Shown piece by piece: positions 1-10,863 of a DNA stretch of 64,000 nucleotides. The notes below the pieces were generated by a model that saw nothing but the letters and a program-made list of their open reading frames with translations, was not told where the DNA came from and made no database searches. A program made the translations under genes and the position numbers. Origin of the DNA: Salvelinus alpinus (Eukaryota > Chordata > Actinopteri > Salmoniformes > Salmonidae); NCBI RefSeq assembly GCF_045679555.1, contig NC_092098.1, forward strand, positions 18,737,038 to 18,801,037. Direction: 5' to 3'. Each line of letters begins with the position of its first letter. Positions within the stretch are counted from its first letter, which is position 1.

Positions 1-1430
1 GTTGCCCCTGAGACTATTTTGGCCAACTAAACACCCTGTGAACAGTACATGATAATAGCTGCTATTCTCACTGTCAGGCCCAGCAATAGAGGGGTGAGGA
101 AACCTTGGCCTGTCTCCAAGTCATTTTCCATCACTTGACGGCTGCCAGTCAGGTGATGAGAGATGACACCCTGTACATTTACAGCACTAACTGCTGTCTG
201 GTGAGAGAACAATGCTCTACGTATGGCAAGATGACTATTCGGTCTTACAAACCAACTAACAATGCTAATGATGGGGTGTTTCATGATTTGTCTTATCTTT
301 CAGTAAGAACCAGTGTTTTCTGCAGAACCTGTTCAGGACTAAAGTGACCTACTTGTTGGACTAAATCACCTCACCAATCACTCTAAATGAACAACAATCA
401 ATTTTTTTTAATGAATATTGTTTATATTTGTAATTATGCACCTCATTAGGTTGCTGTAAGAAGAGCTATATGCGGTCCACAATATCGGTATGACCTCCCA
501 GTCTAATATCACTTCACAGTAGCGTTCTGATGCGTGATAGGTGCCAAAGCCCTGTGTAGTGGTTTACAGATTTACATTCACACATGACCCGATCACAATG
601 TCCCAAGGCGAATAGGCTGTTTATTCCATGTGGGGGAAGGAAACCATTGTGCACAGCTCTGTGTAGGCCTACTCTAACCAAGGTACTGTTTGTGGCAGAA
701 CGGTATGGCATGTGCAGTGCTAACATAATCACTTGATTTCCAAGTTTTTCTTAACAGTATATTGTTTCTATGTATATTGCTTTGCCTATCATATGTATAA
801 TTAATATAATTTCCACAGGTGACATCAACATGACAGCAAGCCAGCAGAACTACATATAATGTTAAATGATAGCATACATCATAAAGAAGAAGAGTCTTAC
901 TTTGAAAGCCTGTAATTAATTCAGCTTACCATTCCTCCTACTTTTGACACCCAGTCCTAATATCCTGGGGCCTCCTCTGCTGCTGGCTTGTCTCCCAGTG
1001 CCTTGCCACTATGCCTTAGTGTAACTGTTAGTTCTGCTGTCAGAACTGCCTGCTGCTGCCTTTCTTTTGTATTGTTCAGCCAACGCCAAGTACTTTTTCA
1101 TAATCTCCATCTGCTTTCCCACCTACCCATGTGCCATTCTTCCATACCCTCCTGCATCTTGTGATTCATTTGTTCCCCGAATAGAAATAGCACATACACC
1201 CTGTGGTACAGCCCGTACTGTCTTTTATCAAGCACAGCAGGTCATTCTAACAGTACACCTGTTGACCAGCTCCTAAAACCCAGACCTTCAATAAGCCCCC
1301 CGCTTCTCTGTCCACGCACATCTGGACACTGCTGCTGATTGGAAATCAATATGGCTTCATGAGACCTGTGTATGTTTCACCTCTCATACACTGTTAAAAA
1401 GTCAGACAAGCTCTGCTGGACCTCTGTTTT
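1..1430. other. unassigned non-coding DNA
   Basis: No convincing gene, RNA or repeat was recognised. Open frames are short (under 90 codons), overlap on both strands and show no family motif. The composition is ordinary AT-leaning vertebrate DNA. Confidence 0.5.
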
Positions 1431-1469
1431 TTTATAGGCACAGCGACATGGCACCGCCCTTAAAAATAA

Positions 1470-1800
1470 AACGTGGAAAGAACACCTGTGAAAAAACGTG
1501 GTTTTTGAAAACGTGTGACGTTTGATATTTTCACGAGTCAGACGTGTTTTTCGGACACTTGTGGCGTTTCACATGGATTTTTCACATGACTCAGACACGT
1601 TGTTTCCCAACATTTCACGTGATATAAATTTGCTTATAACTGGCGGGATTAGAACCCAGGTCTCAGCCAACGTCTTCACCATTAGACCAAGAGGGGCAAC
1701 ACTAATTTTGAAGTCGCAGGCAAGGCTACCTCATCACATGACCATGAGCAACCATGACTGACTCATGTCACCTACACTTTCACGTGTGCATTTTCATATT
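1470..1800. repeat. CACGTG/CACATG-rich repeat with a tRNA-like core
   Basis: The stretch is full of short motifs such as TTTCACGTG, TTTCACATG and ACGTGT on both sides of a tRNA-like segment at about 1637-1706. It resembles the motif style of the 2.5-2.87 kb segment and is probably part of the same dispersed repeat family. The boundaries are approximate and I know no family name. Confidence 0.4.
1637..1706 (-). other. tRNA-like segment (SINE head or tRNA-Glu-like pseudogene)
   Basis: On the minus strand a B-box-like GGTTCTAATCC lies at 1646-1656, with an A-box-like TGGTCTAATGGTG at 1677-1689, about the spacing of an RNA polymerase III internal promoter. The order and wording resemble tRNA-Glu. 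The T-stem pairs poorly and no acceptor stem closes, so a functional tRNA gene is unlikely. A SINE head or tRNA pseudogene fits better. Confidence 0.4.
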
Positions 1801-2227
1801 TTAAAGTCAATTTGGGCTGTCAAACAATTCAACAATGTAATCGTGTATATCGCAGGATTGAGCTGTAATTTCAGATTTTTTATACAAAAAGCATTACAAG
1901 AATTTTGACGTCTTGATTTTGTCCAAAGTAACGATTAGCAAAATCTGGTAAATTGATAAACACTTTCTTTAACCTCAGAGTCAATTTGTTTTGACTTCGT
2001 ATTGTTGTTTTTAGCTGTATAGATGATGCATTTTGCATGTTTTCAGTGTATTTTGAAAGCTTTCACTAAAAATTCAAACAATTATCTGATTAACAACTGA
2101 CAGCGCTAATTTTAACATGTTGAACAGGATAAATAAGGAGACACGGAGCGCTAGCTTCTCTGTTCTTTTCACTGGGCTTTTTCCAACGGTCAATAACCAA
2201 CATATTGTAATGAAACAGCAGGTAGCA

Positions 2228-2297
2228 GGTCTCGAACCCTCGACCTTCTAGCCCGAGGTCCGGCGCGCTGTGCCGCAAAAGCATGCTCGTGCGGCAC
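2228..2297 (-). other. B-box with adjacent 8-bp hairpin (tRNA-like segment)
   Basis: The minus strand of 2228-2238 reads GGTTCGAGACC, an exact match to the pol III B-box pattern GGTTCGANNCC. Next to it, GTGCCGCA (2270-2277) and TGCGGCAC (2290-2297) form a perfect 8-bp stem around a 12-base loop. It may be a second tRNA-derived SINE head. No full cloverleaf could be drawn. Confidence 0.35.
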
Positions 2298-2492
2298 AGT
2301 CGATTTCCGCGCATATAAACCCAGGGTCGTTACACTATGAAGAGAGGCGTTCACCTGCAGCAGTAACATTCCGAATGGATGGCTCATCATTTTTAATTGA
2401 GTTGAATTATTATACTCAGGTAGGCTTTTACAGAATGGCATTACAGAATTTGCAATTGCATATGTGGAAACATTGCTACTGCAACGTGTTAA

Positions 2493-2729
2493 CACCACCT
2501 TTTCAGATGTGAGGAGAATAACACTTTTTCCCCATGTTATATTTTCACATGCGAAGGTTTCTTACATGTGAAACTCCAAATTTTAGATTTCACAACTTGC
2601 AATTCCACATGAGTAATGTTTTCACATAGGAAACTGCATATCATATTTTCACATGAAAGTTTTGACCATGTAGTGGAATTCACATGAGGTGAAAGCATGT
2701 TTTTTCCCCTCACATGTGAAAAGGTGGTG
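2493..2729. repeat. fold-back element with 22-bp inverted ends, CACATG-rich
   Basis: The ends 2493-2514 and 2708-2729 are inverted copies matching at 21 of 22 positions (core CACCACCTTTTC). The interior and the flank to about 2870 carry at least ten ACATG-type motifs, several being the palindrome CACATGTG. There is no coding capacity. It could be a small non-autonomous DNA transposon, but no clear target duplication was found. Confidence 0.5.
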
Positions 2730-2874
2730 TGAACAACTCTAAATGTAATACATACGAAAATATGGTTTCACATGTGTAATGTAAGCTCAACATGTGCAAA
2801 CAGCTATTTCACATTTGAAAATGTGATTTTCACATGTGGAAATACAAATTTGACATGTGTTTTTTTTGTAAGGG

Positions 2875-5800
2875 CAAACTGGGTCACCTGTCACTTTATT
2901 TAAAAGAGAGAGCCCCGCATCCAATCTCACAGCAGATGTGTTCTGATCTGAGGAAAGGGACTACTGTATTACAGAGGCAGCGGAGCTCTGATTTTCCCCA
3001 ACACCTGTAGAGGTGCTTGAATTAACCTCTGTATTCAGTCACACAGTGATTCCACTACCCGGGGCAGGACATGGCCCAGATTACTCATTACAATCTGAAT
3101 GACTCCCAGTCCAAGAGCCAGAATGCCATTCGCACTTTTTCTGCCTGTTAAATGAGCTGGAAATCCAATCTCACAATGTATTTTTGAGGTGGGAGGAAGA
3201 ATGTAGCATAACTCATTGTTCATTTCCTCTGAAAATAAGACAGAAAACAAAAGTATATCAATATACAGTAGAAATAAAATGTTCTTTGATTTTCAGTTTT
3301 ATGTAGAAATAGAAACCCATGGGCAGTAATTTCTCAGTCTTCTAAATAATGTGTGCTTTTTTACCTTTACCATTACTTCTCTGTTTACTTGTAACGATCT
3401 AGCCTGGCTGACGCAACACGTGTGGTACACAGCGAGGGAGAGCTGTGACACACTGGTCTGGACAGGCGAACAGTATTCGCTGTTAGTGTGGTATTCAAAC
3501 AGAAGTTGAGGCTTAAGCTTTGATTGGTTCTCTCAACAACAACAAAAGGATCTGGGGGTTGAGACCTCCAGTTATTTGGATTTGAAAATCCAACAGTTGT
3601 ATTGGAACGGGGCGACGCTCGGGGGCTGTGTGTGGCTGTTCATGTGGATGTTTGAGTGAGAAAGACACAGAGGAGAACCAGTCAGTAAAAAAGCACAGCC
3701 CCCTTCATTATTGACACATCTTGCCTACAACATCATGGAGCCTTTCCAGACTAGTAATGATCAGTATTTTTGTAAACAATTTGAAATGTGTATTCATGGG
3801 CTCTAAAGTGGTTTGTCTCAGAGTAGGGGTGGAAGACACACACCAAACAATTATAGACAATGTAGATGCATTTTATTATACACCCCTTGTATTTACGTGA
3901 TAGAACCTATGTTTTGGCACACTAAATTTACTTCAGGGTGAATGTGCAACTTTCCTCCTCTCTTAAAGTGGTTGATCTGCCCAACCAACCCTGGGGAGGT
4001 ATAGGCATATTCTTTTGTAGTCCCCCTTTAATATCATGCAAATGCTAAGAAATGGATTCCAATTTGATATTCATGAGAAAATGCTTTGTATTGAATTTCA
4101 TTTTCAACACCCTACAATGTTTCATTTATGTAGCCCAATACAAGGTTTATAATAATGTTTTGTCAAAATGTCACTTTTGATTTCAGTTTTCCGATTCTCT
4201 TTGTGAATGGTCATTGACAGATGAAAGGCACATTGTCTAGCTGTCTTGATTCTAACAGAAACATCTAGACTAGAGCTTGAAATTGTTCAGTGGTCCTATT
4301 CTTTGAGATTAAAAGTAAATATCAATCTTGTTTTTTCTCTCAATTGTATTGTATTTGATCTATTTGGACATGCCATTTATATTTTGTTGTAAATTTGGCA
4401 TCTATAATAATCATCGTCATATAAATCAAGATCTGTATGTGGGCTGGTTTTTCTCTGTCAGTCTAGTATATGCCTCATTGGATTTGACAGCAGTAAGTAT
4501 TCTGGCATGCACTGCTGCACATTTTGTTTCTTAGCAACAGGTCTCCAAATAATACTGTACAAGAGTGATTTGTGATGGCTAGTTTCAGGCAAAGTGATTG
4601 AAATAATAATATTTCAATAATAAATGCTTAGGAATAATATATTACTATATATTCTTATCCGAAAGCACTAGAATGTTGTTACACTAAAAAAATCTCACAC
4701 TTTCGAACTAAAAAATATTACCCCTCTGACTTAAAATTTTAAGCATTAACTAATGTTACATTTTGTTAACTCAACTTGATCTAGTTAATAGGCAAAGCAT
4801 TTCAATTACAGGGGTAACATAATAAAGTGAAGGACAGTAGCTAGCTGTGATATATTACTTTGAGCAGTGCAAATCTACATGTCTAGAAATTGTTTTCCTT
4901 CAGATTATTGCAAATTTCAAATCGCCATGGAGAAGTGCTGTGGCTCAAATTAGACCCCCCCACTGGTATCTCTTTAGCATTCAGGCTTGTCTGGCCTGAT
5001 GTACAGACAAACTGGAAATTGGTGACAAAATTATCCCAGCTCAGCTACTCCAGCACCATTAGTGAGCTGTAACTACTGCATGAAAGCGGGAAATACCAAG
5101 CATTAAGAAATATGAAGGCAGTGACATTTCAGGCTTAAGGGTACTACCAAAAGTAACCCTTTCTATGCTCATGGGAGCTGTATGTCTTTTCTCTAGGTCA
5201 ATAAGTCATAGTAGACCTCTAAAATGATACAATGGAATTAATTGAACTATTTAAGTACGTCCAGGGATGAGAATACTTTGATGCCTTCTAGGCTGCTATG
5301 TACAGACTGGAAGCAGTCAGAACCAACCACACTTGAGGTGAAATTATTGACATGGTCTGGTAATAAAAGGATGGTCAGTTGTAAATATCAACATCATTAA
5401 TTCAGCCATGGTAAACGGTGGCCATGGCAATAGATCATACTACAATGCACAGAGCTTATTTGGGGAGAAACTCGGGAGTAAGAAAGTCCATATTTTCTCC
5501 ACTGACAATGGTCCTGTGCCAAAGGCACAAGGCACTTTCTTTTAAGCAAAGCCATGTTTTGCATCCATCATTCTGTCCATTAGATTTCTTAAGGGAACTC
5601 TCAATGAAAGACGACCATGCCCCAATCCCTACTGAGTAGCACTCCCTATCTGTGGGGTAATGAAATATTTTTATCTATCTTTTAAAAATTGTGTAGATTC
5701 AGTATGTACTGTATGGTTATACTGCATATGGGAAACCATACAACAATGTATATTCATGCAATAGCTTTAATGTAAGCATTAATAATTCATGCTGAAAACC

Positions 5801-6043
5801 TGTTTCAGAGAATGATACAAAGTTTACATGTAAAATCTATGCCATATTATGTTTTTTTTTTTTAACATATTAAAAAATAAGTAACATGCAGTATTTCTTT
5901 GTGCAAAAGTGTCAATGTCAATGTCACCCTGGGGTGAATAGTGTTGAGTGAACATTGATGTATCATGGGAGATTAAATTCATTTCTATATCTTATGCCTA
6001 TCGTACTTCATCTAATTCCTGACACGGTAGTGTGTATCACCAT
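2875..6043. other. unassigned non-coding DNA
   Basis: About 3.2 kb without a recognisable gene, RNA or named repeat. Open frames are short and lack motifs. A short poly-T run lies near 5852. Confidence 0.5.
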
Positions 6044-6048
6044 GATAC

Positions 6049-6418
6049 TGTCACGACTTCCGCCGAAGTTGGTCCCTCTCCTTGTTCGGGCGGTGTTCGG
6101 CAATCGCTGATCCATTTTTTATTTTCCATTGGTTTTGTCTTGTCTTCCATCACACCTGGTTTCTATCCCATCAATTACATGTTGTTTATTTAACCCTCTC
6201 TTTCCCTCATGTCCTTGTCGGTGATTGTTTGTTGTATGTTTTGTGCAAGTCATGTTCTGGTGTCATGTTCTGGTGTTCGACGGGTTTTGTACCCTTTTAT
6301 ATTATTTTTGTATATATTGTTTTTTGGAGTTTTTTTTTGCATTTATTAAACTGCTCCGTTTATACCAAGTTCACTCTCCTGCGCCTGACTTCCCTGCCAC
6401 CAGCACGCACCCATTACA
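6049..6418 (+). repeat. 5' LTR of the gypsy element
   Basis: It starts TGTCACG and ends CCATTACA. A TATA-like TATTTAA lies at 6187-6193. Relative to the 3' LTR it lacks about 24 bases after position 6108. It contains a short internal duplication of CATGTTCTGGTGT around 6251-6277, which the 3' LTR shares. Confidence 0.93.
6187..6226 (+). promoter_or_regulatory. LTR core promoter and predicted RNA start
   Basis: TATTTAA at 6187-6193 precedes GTCGGTGATT (6217-6226) by 24-30 bases, the normal TATA-to-start distance. The start is inferred because the same ten bases are complementary to the sequence just inside the 5' LTR, as expected if this is the 5' end of the genomic RNA. The same arrangement is present in the 3' LTR (10657-10666). 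Confidence 0.55.
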
Positions 6419-6419
6419 G

Positions 6420-6429
6420 AATCACCGAC
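6420..6429 (+). promoter_or_regulatory. putative self-priming primer-binding site
   Basis: AATCACCGAC begins one base after the 5' LTR and is the exact reverse complement of the predicted RNA 5' end at 6217-6226. Tf1 and sushi-type chromoviruses prime minus-strand DNA with the 5' end of their own RNA instead of a tRNA, and this layout matches. The ten-base pairing is read directly; its use as a primer is inferred. Confidence 0.6.
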
Positions 6430-6435
6430 CCATTT

Positions 6436-7407
6436 ATGGAGTCAGTTGGACAAGGTACCCCGGCCATAGAGGTGGAGGAGCGTGTCCAGGAGCATGCAGC
6501 AATACTTCACCATCTTGGTATCGCCATGGACCGCGTTGTCCAGAAAATGGACCGCTGGGAGAGACAGGGAGCTCTTCCAGCGCCTCCACCAGCACAACCG
6601 GGGTCTCTCCTGAGTGCCCCTGTTCCACCTGGTTCCAGTGGGATTCGTCTCTCCCTGCCCCAGGAGTACGACGGAGAGGCTGCGGGCTGCCGGGGGTTCC
6701 TACTTCAACTGGAGCTATACCTGGCCACCGTCCACCCGGCTCCATCGGGCCGTGAGAGGGTGTCCGCCCTCGTCTCATGCCTCACCGGGAAAGCTCTGGA
6801 GTGGGCCAACGGCGTGTGGAGAGAGGGAGATGCGGCGTTGGACCAGTTTGAGGACTTCACCCGTCGTTTCCGGGCAGTCTTCGACCACCCGCCCGAGGGT
6901 AGAGAGGCGGGTGAACGACTCTACCATCTGAGGCAGGAGACGAGGAGCGCCCAGTAGTTCGCACTGGAGTTTAGGACCCTGGCTGCCGGTGCGGGATGGA
7001 ACAACAGGGTCCTGATCGACCATTACCGCTGCAGTCTGTGTGAGGACGTCCGTCGGGAGCTGGCCTGCAGAGACACTACCTTCACGTTTGACCAGCTGGT
7101 GGACCTGTCCATCCGGCTGGACAACCTGCTGGCTACTCGCGGACGTTCAGATCGGGGTCTGGTGGTTCCATCCTCCCGCACCCCCTCTCCGATACCCATG
7201 GAGCTGGGAGGGGCGGTGCGCAGGGAGACCAGAGGGGGTTCCCGCTCGTGCACCATCTGTGGCCGCAGAGGTCACACTGCCGGTCGGTGCCGGGTTGGTT
7301 CCTCTAAGAATCGAGGCAGCAGGCAGGGCGTCACCCCAGGTGAGCCGGCACCATTCTCACCCAGAGCCCTCTGTTGCACAAATGTTTGTGTTTGTCACTT
7401 TTCCTGA
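6436..7407 (+). pseudogene. gag: gypsy gag (capsid/nucleocapsid), broken by a stop
   Basis: Gag would form the particle that packages element RNA. The start is the first ATG after the primer-binding site (6436). The frame runs to an in-frame TAG at 6955-6957 (codon 174), then continues in the same frame to a TGA at 7405-7407, so one point mutation accounts for the break. The C-terminal part carries a CCHC zinc knuckle (C-x2-C-x4-H-x4-C) at 7249-7290 in a basic, Ser/Gly/Arg-rich region, which is the RNA-binding nucleocapsid module. The mid region is the capsid-like retrotransposon gag domain, with a downstream segment typical of fish gypsy Gag. Pol overlaps its end in the +1 frame. Confidence 0.85.
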
Positions 7408-10400
7408 GTTTTCCCCGCATTCCCAGCATAAGGCGCTCGTCGATTCAGGCGCGGCTGGGAATTTCATTAATAGAGCGTTAGCCCATAGTTTAAGGATCCT
7501 CATTGTTCCCGTGGATGTGCCTTTCCCCGTTCACACTTAGATAGTCGACCATTAGGGTCAGGGTTGATTAGGGAGGTCACCGCTCCTTTGGGCATGGTGA
7601 CGCAGGGGGGTCACACAGAGAGAATTAGTCTTTTCCTTATTGACTCTCCTGCGTTTCCCATGGTGCTGGGCCTACCCTGGTTAGCTTGTCATAACCCCAC
7701 TGTTTCTTGGCCACAGAGGGCTCTCACGGGGTTGTCGCGAGAGTGCTCAGGTAGGTGTGTAGGGGTTTCCGTTGGTGCTACTACGGTGGAGAGTCCAGAC
7801 CAGGTCTCCACCGTGCACATTCCCCCTGAATATGCCGATTTGTCTCTCGCCTTCTCCAAAAAGAAGGCGACTCAATTACCATCTCATCGGCGGGGCGATT
7901 GTGCGATAGATCTCCTGGTAGACGCTGCACTTCCCAGGAGTCATGTGTATCCCCTCTCACAGGTGGAGACGGAGGCTATGGAAACATATGTCTCCGAATC
8001 CCTGCGTCAGGGGTACATTCGGTCCTCCACTTCACCAGCCTCCTCGAGTTTCTTTTTTGTGAAGAAGAAGGTGGGAGGTCTGCGCCCGTGTATTGACTAT
8101 CGGGGTCTTAATCAGATCACTGTGAGGTGTAGTTACCCGCTACCGCTCATAGGCACAGCGACTGAGTCAATGCACGGGGCACGCTTCTTCACTAAACTAG
8201 ATCTCAGGAGCGCTTACAACCTGGTGCGTATCCGAGAGAGAGACGAGTGGAAGACGGCTTTTAGTACCACCTCAGGGCACTATGAGTACCTCGTCATGCC
8301 GTACGGGTTGATGAATGCGCCATCAGTCTTCCAAGCCTTTGTAGACAAGATTTTCAGGGACCTGCACGGGCAGGGTGTGGTGGTGTATATTGATGACATT
8401 TTGATATACTCTGCTACACGCGCCGAGCATGTGTCCCTGGTGCGCAGGGTGCTTGGCCGCCTGTTGGAGCATGACCTGTACGTCAAGGCTGAGAAGTGCT
8501 TGTTCTTTCAACAGTCTGTCTCCTTCCTAGGGTATCGCATTTCCACCTCAGGGGTGGAGATGGAGAGTGACCACATTTCAGCCGTGCATAATTGGCCGAC
8601 TCCCACCAAGGTAAAGGAGGTGCAGCGATTCTTAGGGTTTGCCAACTACTACCGGAGGTTTATACAGGGTTTTGGTCAGGTAGTGGCTCCCATTACCTCA
8701 CTGCTGAAGGGGGGCCCGGTGCGCTTCCAGTGGTCAGCTGAGGCGGACAGGGCTTTTAGTCTCCTGAAGGCTCTGTTCACCTCGGCTCCCGTGTTGGCCC
8801 ATCCGGGTCCCTCTTTGGCGTTCATAGTGGAGGTGGACGCGTCCGAGGCTGGGATAGGAGCTGTGCTCTCTCAGCGCTCGGGTAAGCCACCGAAGCTCCG
8901 CCCCTGTGCCTTCTTCTCGGAGAAGCTCAGCCCGGCGGAGCGAAACTATGATGTGGGGGACCGGGAGACGTTGGCTGTCGTCAAGGCCTTGAAGGCGTGG
9001 AGACATTGGCTTGAGGGGGCTAGACACCCTTTTCTCATCTGGAGTGACCACCGTAATCTGGAGTACATCCGGGCGGCGAGGAGACTGAACCCTCGCCAGG
9101 CAAGGTGGGCCATGTTTTTCACCCGTTTTGTGTTTACCCTTTCTTACAGACCAAGCTCCCAGAACGTTAAGGCAGACGCATTGTCCCGGATGTATGACAC
9201 AGAGGAGCGGCCCATGGATCCCACTCCCATACTCCCCGCCTCTTGCCTGGTGGCGCCGGTAGTGTGGGAGCTGGACGCGGACATTGAGGAGGTGTCACGT
9301 GCAGAGCCCGCTCCCCTCCAGTGTCCAGCTGGGCGTTTGTACGTTCCGTCTGCTGTCCAATCACATTCCACAACAGCCGTGGTCGCACCTGTCGGTAGAT
9401 TTCCTGACCGATCTTCCTCCTTCACAGGGTAACACCACGATCCTGGTCGTTGGGGATCGTTTCTCTAAGTCCTGTCGTCTCCTTCCTTTGCCCGGTCTCC
9501 CTACGGCCCTACAGACTGCGGAGGCCCTGTTTACACACGTCTTCCTGCACTACGGGGTGCCTGAGGATATAGTGTCTGATCGGTGTCTCCAGTTCACGTC
9601 GAGGGTCTGGAGGGCGTTCATGGAACGTCTGGAGGTCTCGGTCAGCCTTACCTCAGGTTTTCACCCCGAGAGTAACGGGCAGGTGGAGAGAGTTAACCAG
9701 GATGTGGGTAGGTTTCTGAGGTCTTATTGCCGGGACCGGCCGGGGGAGTGGGCAGCGTTCGTGCCCTGGGCAGAGAAGACCCAGAACTCGCTCCCCGCCA
9801 CTCCTCCACTAACCTCTCTCCCTTCCAGTGTGTATTGGGGTATCAGCCGGTTCTGGCTTCTTGGCATCAGAGTCAGACCGAGGCTCCTGCGGTGGATGAC
9901 TGGTTCCGGCGCGCAGACGAAACACGGGACGCCGCCCATGTCCACCTTCAGCACGCCGTGCTGCGCCAGAAAGTTGGCGCAGACCGTCACCGCAGTGAGG
10001 GACCAGGTCTGGCTCTCGACCCGAAACCTGCCCCTCCGCCTGCCCTGTCGGAAGCTGGGTTCGCAGTTTGTGGGGCCATTTAAAGTCCTGAGGAGAGTGA
10101 ACAAGGTTTGTTACAGGTTACAGCTTCCCCCCGATTACCGCATTAACCCCTCGTTCCATGTGTCTCTCCTCAGGCCGGTGGTGGCTGGCCCGCTCCAGGA
10201 GTCTGAGGTGCGGGAGGTTCCTCCGCCCCCTCGATGTCCCTCGACATCGAGGGGGCCCCGGCGTACTCCGTTTGTTCCATACTGGATTTGAGACGTCGGG
10301 TGGGAGGGGTATGGGAGGGGTCTGGGAGGGGTATGGTCCGGAGGAGAGATGCTGGGTTCCGGTGGAGGACGTGTTGGATCCTTCTATGCTGCGAGAGTTC

Positions 10401-10486
10401 CACCGTCTCCATCCGGATCGCCCTGCGCCTCGCCCTCCGGGTCGTCCCCGAGGTCGGTGTAGACGCGCTGCTGGAGCCGCGCGTCA
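7370..10486 (+). pseudogene. pol: gypsy pol (protease-RT-RNase H-integrase-chromodomain), multiply broken
   Basis: The polyprotein would copy element RNA into DNA and integrate it. The aspartic protease motif DSGAAGNF begins at 7442. A one-base loss near 7535 stops this frame at 7538-7540 and shifts reading to the frame of the long open stretch 7564-9432. That stretch holds reverse transcriptase with catalytic YIDD at 8386-8397, then RNase H. Near 9357 a deletion joins the RNase H-integrase linker directly to the integrase core, removing the HHCC zinc-binding domain and shifting the frame. The core keeps D (9398), D (9578) and E (9686), with exactly 35 residues between the last two. Further frameshifts lie near 9790, 10010 and 10240, and the C-terminal chromodomain region (10290-10420) is partly rearranged. 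It cannot be functional as it stands. Confidence 0.9.
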
Positions 10487-10858
10487 GTCCCTCTCCTTGT
10501 TCGGGCGGTGTTCGGCGGTCGACGTCACCGACCTTCTAGCCATCGCTGATCCATTTTTCATTTTCAATTGGTTTTGTCTTGTCTTCCATCACACCTGGTT
10601 TCTATCCCATCAATTACATGTTGTTTATTTAACCCTCTGTTTCCTCTCATGTCTTTGTCGGTGATTGTTTGTTGTATGTTTTGTGCAAGTCATGTTCTGG
10701 TGTCATGTTCTGGTGTTCGACGGGTTTTGTACCCTTTTATATTATTTTTGTATATATTGGTTTTCTGAGTTTTTTTTAGCATTTATTAAACTGCTCCGTT
10801 TATACCAAGTTCACTCTCCTGCGCCTGACTTCCCTGCCACCAGCACGCACCCATTACA
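10487..10858 (+). repeat. 3' LTR of the gypsy element, 5' end missing
   Basis: It aligns with the 5' LTR from position 6072 to the CCATTACA end. The first 23 bases of the LTR, with TGTCACG, and the preceding polypurine tract are absent; coding sequence ending GCGTCA abuts the LTR interior directly. It retains about 24 bases that the 5' LTR has lost. Confidence 0.88.
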
Positions 10859-10863
10859 GATAC

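Larger units (their letters stand above)
6049..10858 (+). mobile_element. degenerate Ty3/gypsy chromodomain LTR retrotransposon
   Basis: A full-span element with both LTRs, flanked by a perfect 5-bp target duplication GATAC (6044-6048 and 10859-10863). The order is LTR, primer-binding site, Gag with CCHC knuckle, aspartic protease, reverse transcriptase, RNase H, integrase, chromodomain-like tail, LTR. That order and the tail place it among the chromoviruses, which include fish sushi-type elements. The copy is dead: Gag has an in-frame stop, pol has several frameshifts, the integrase zinc-binding N-terminus is deleted, and the polypurine tract region beside the 3' LTR is missing. The LTRs differ at only a few positions plus one indel each, so the insertion is not ancient. 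Confidence 0.93.

Noticed and set aside
1637-1706. Functional tRNA gene
   Set aside because: A and B boxes are recognisable but the acceptor and T stems do not pair.
6082-6435. N-terminal extension of gag in the same open frame
   Set aside because: The stretch is LTR and primer-binding sequence; the first ATG after the 5' LTR (6436) is the sensible start.
6434-6778. Minus-strand frames opposite gypsy gag and pol
   Set aside because: They are shadows of the coding strand; none shows a motif.
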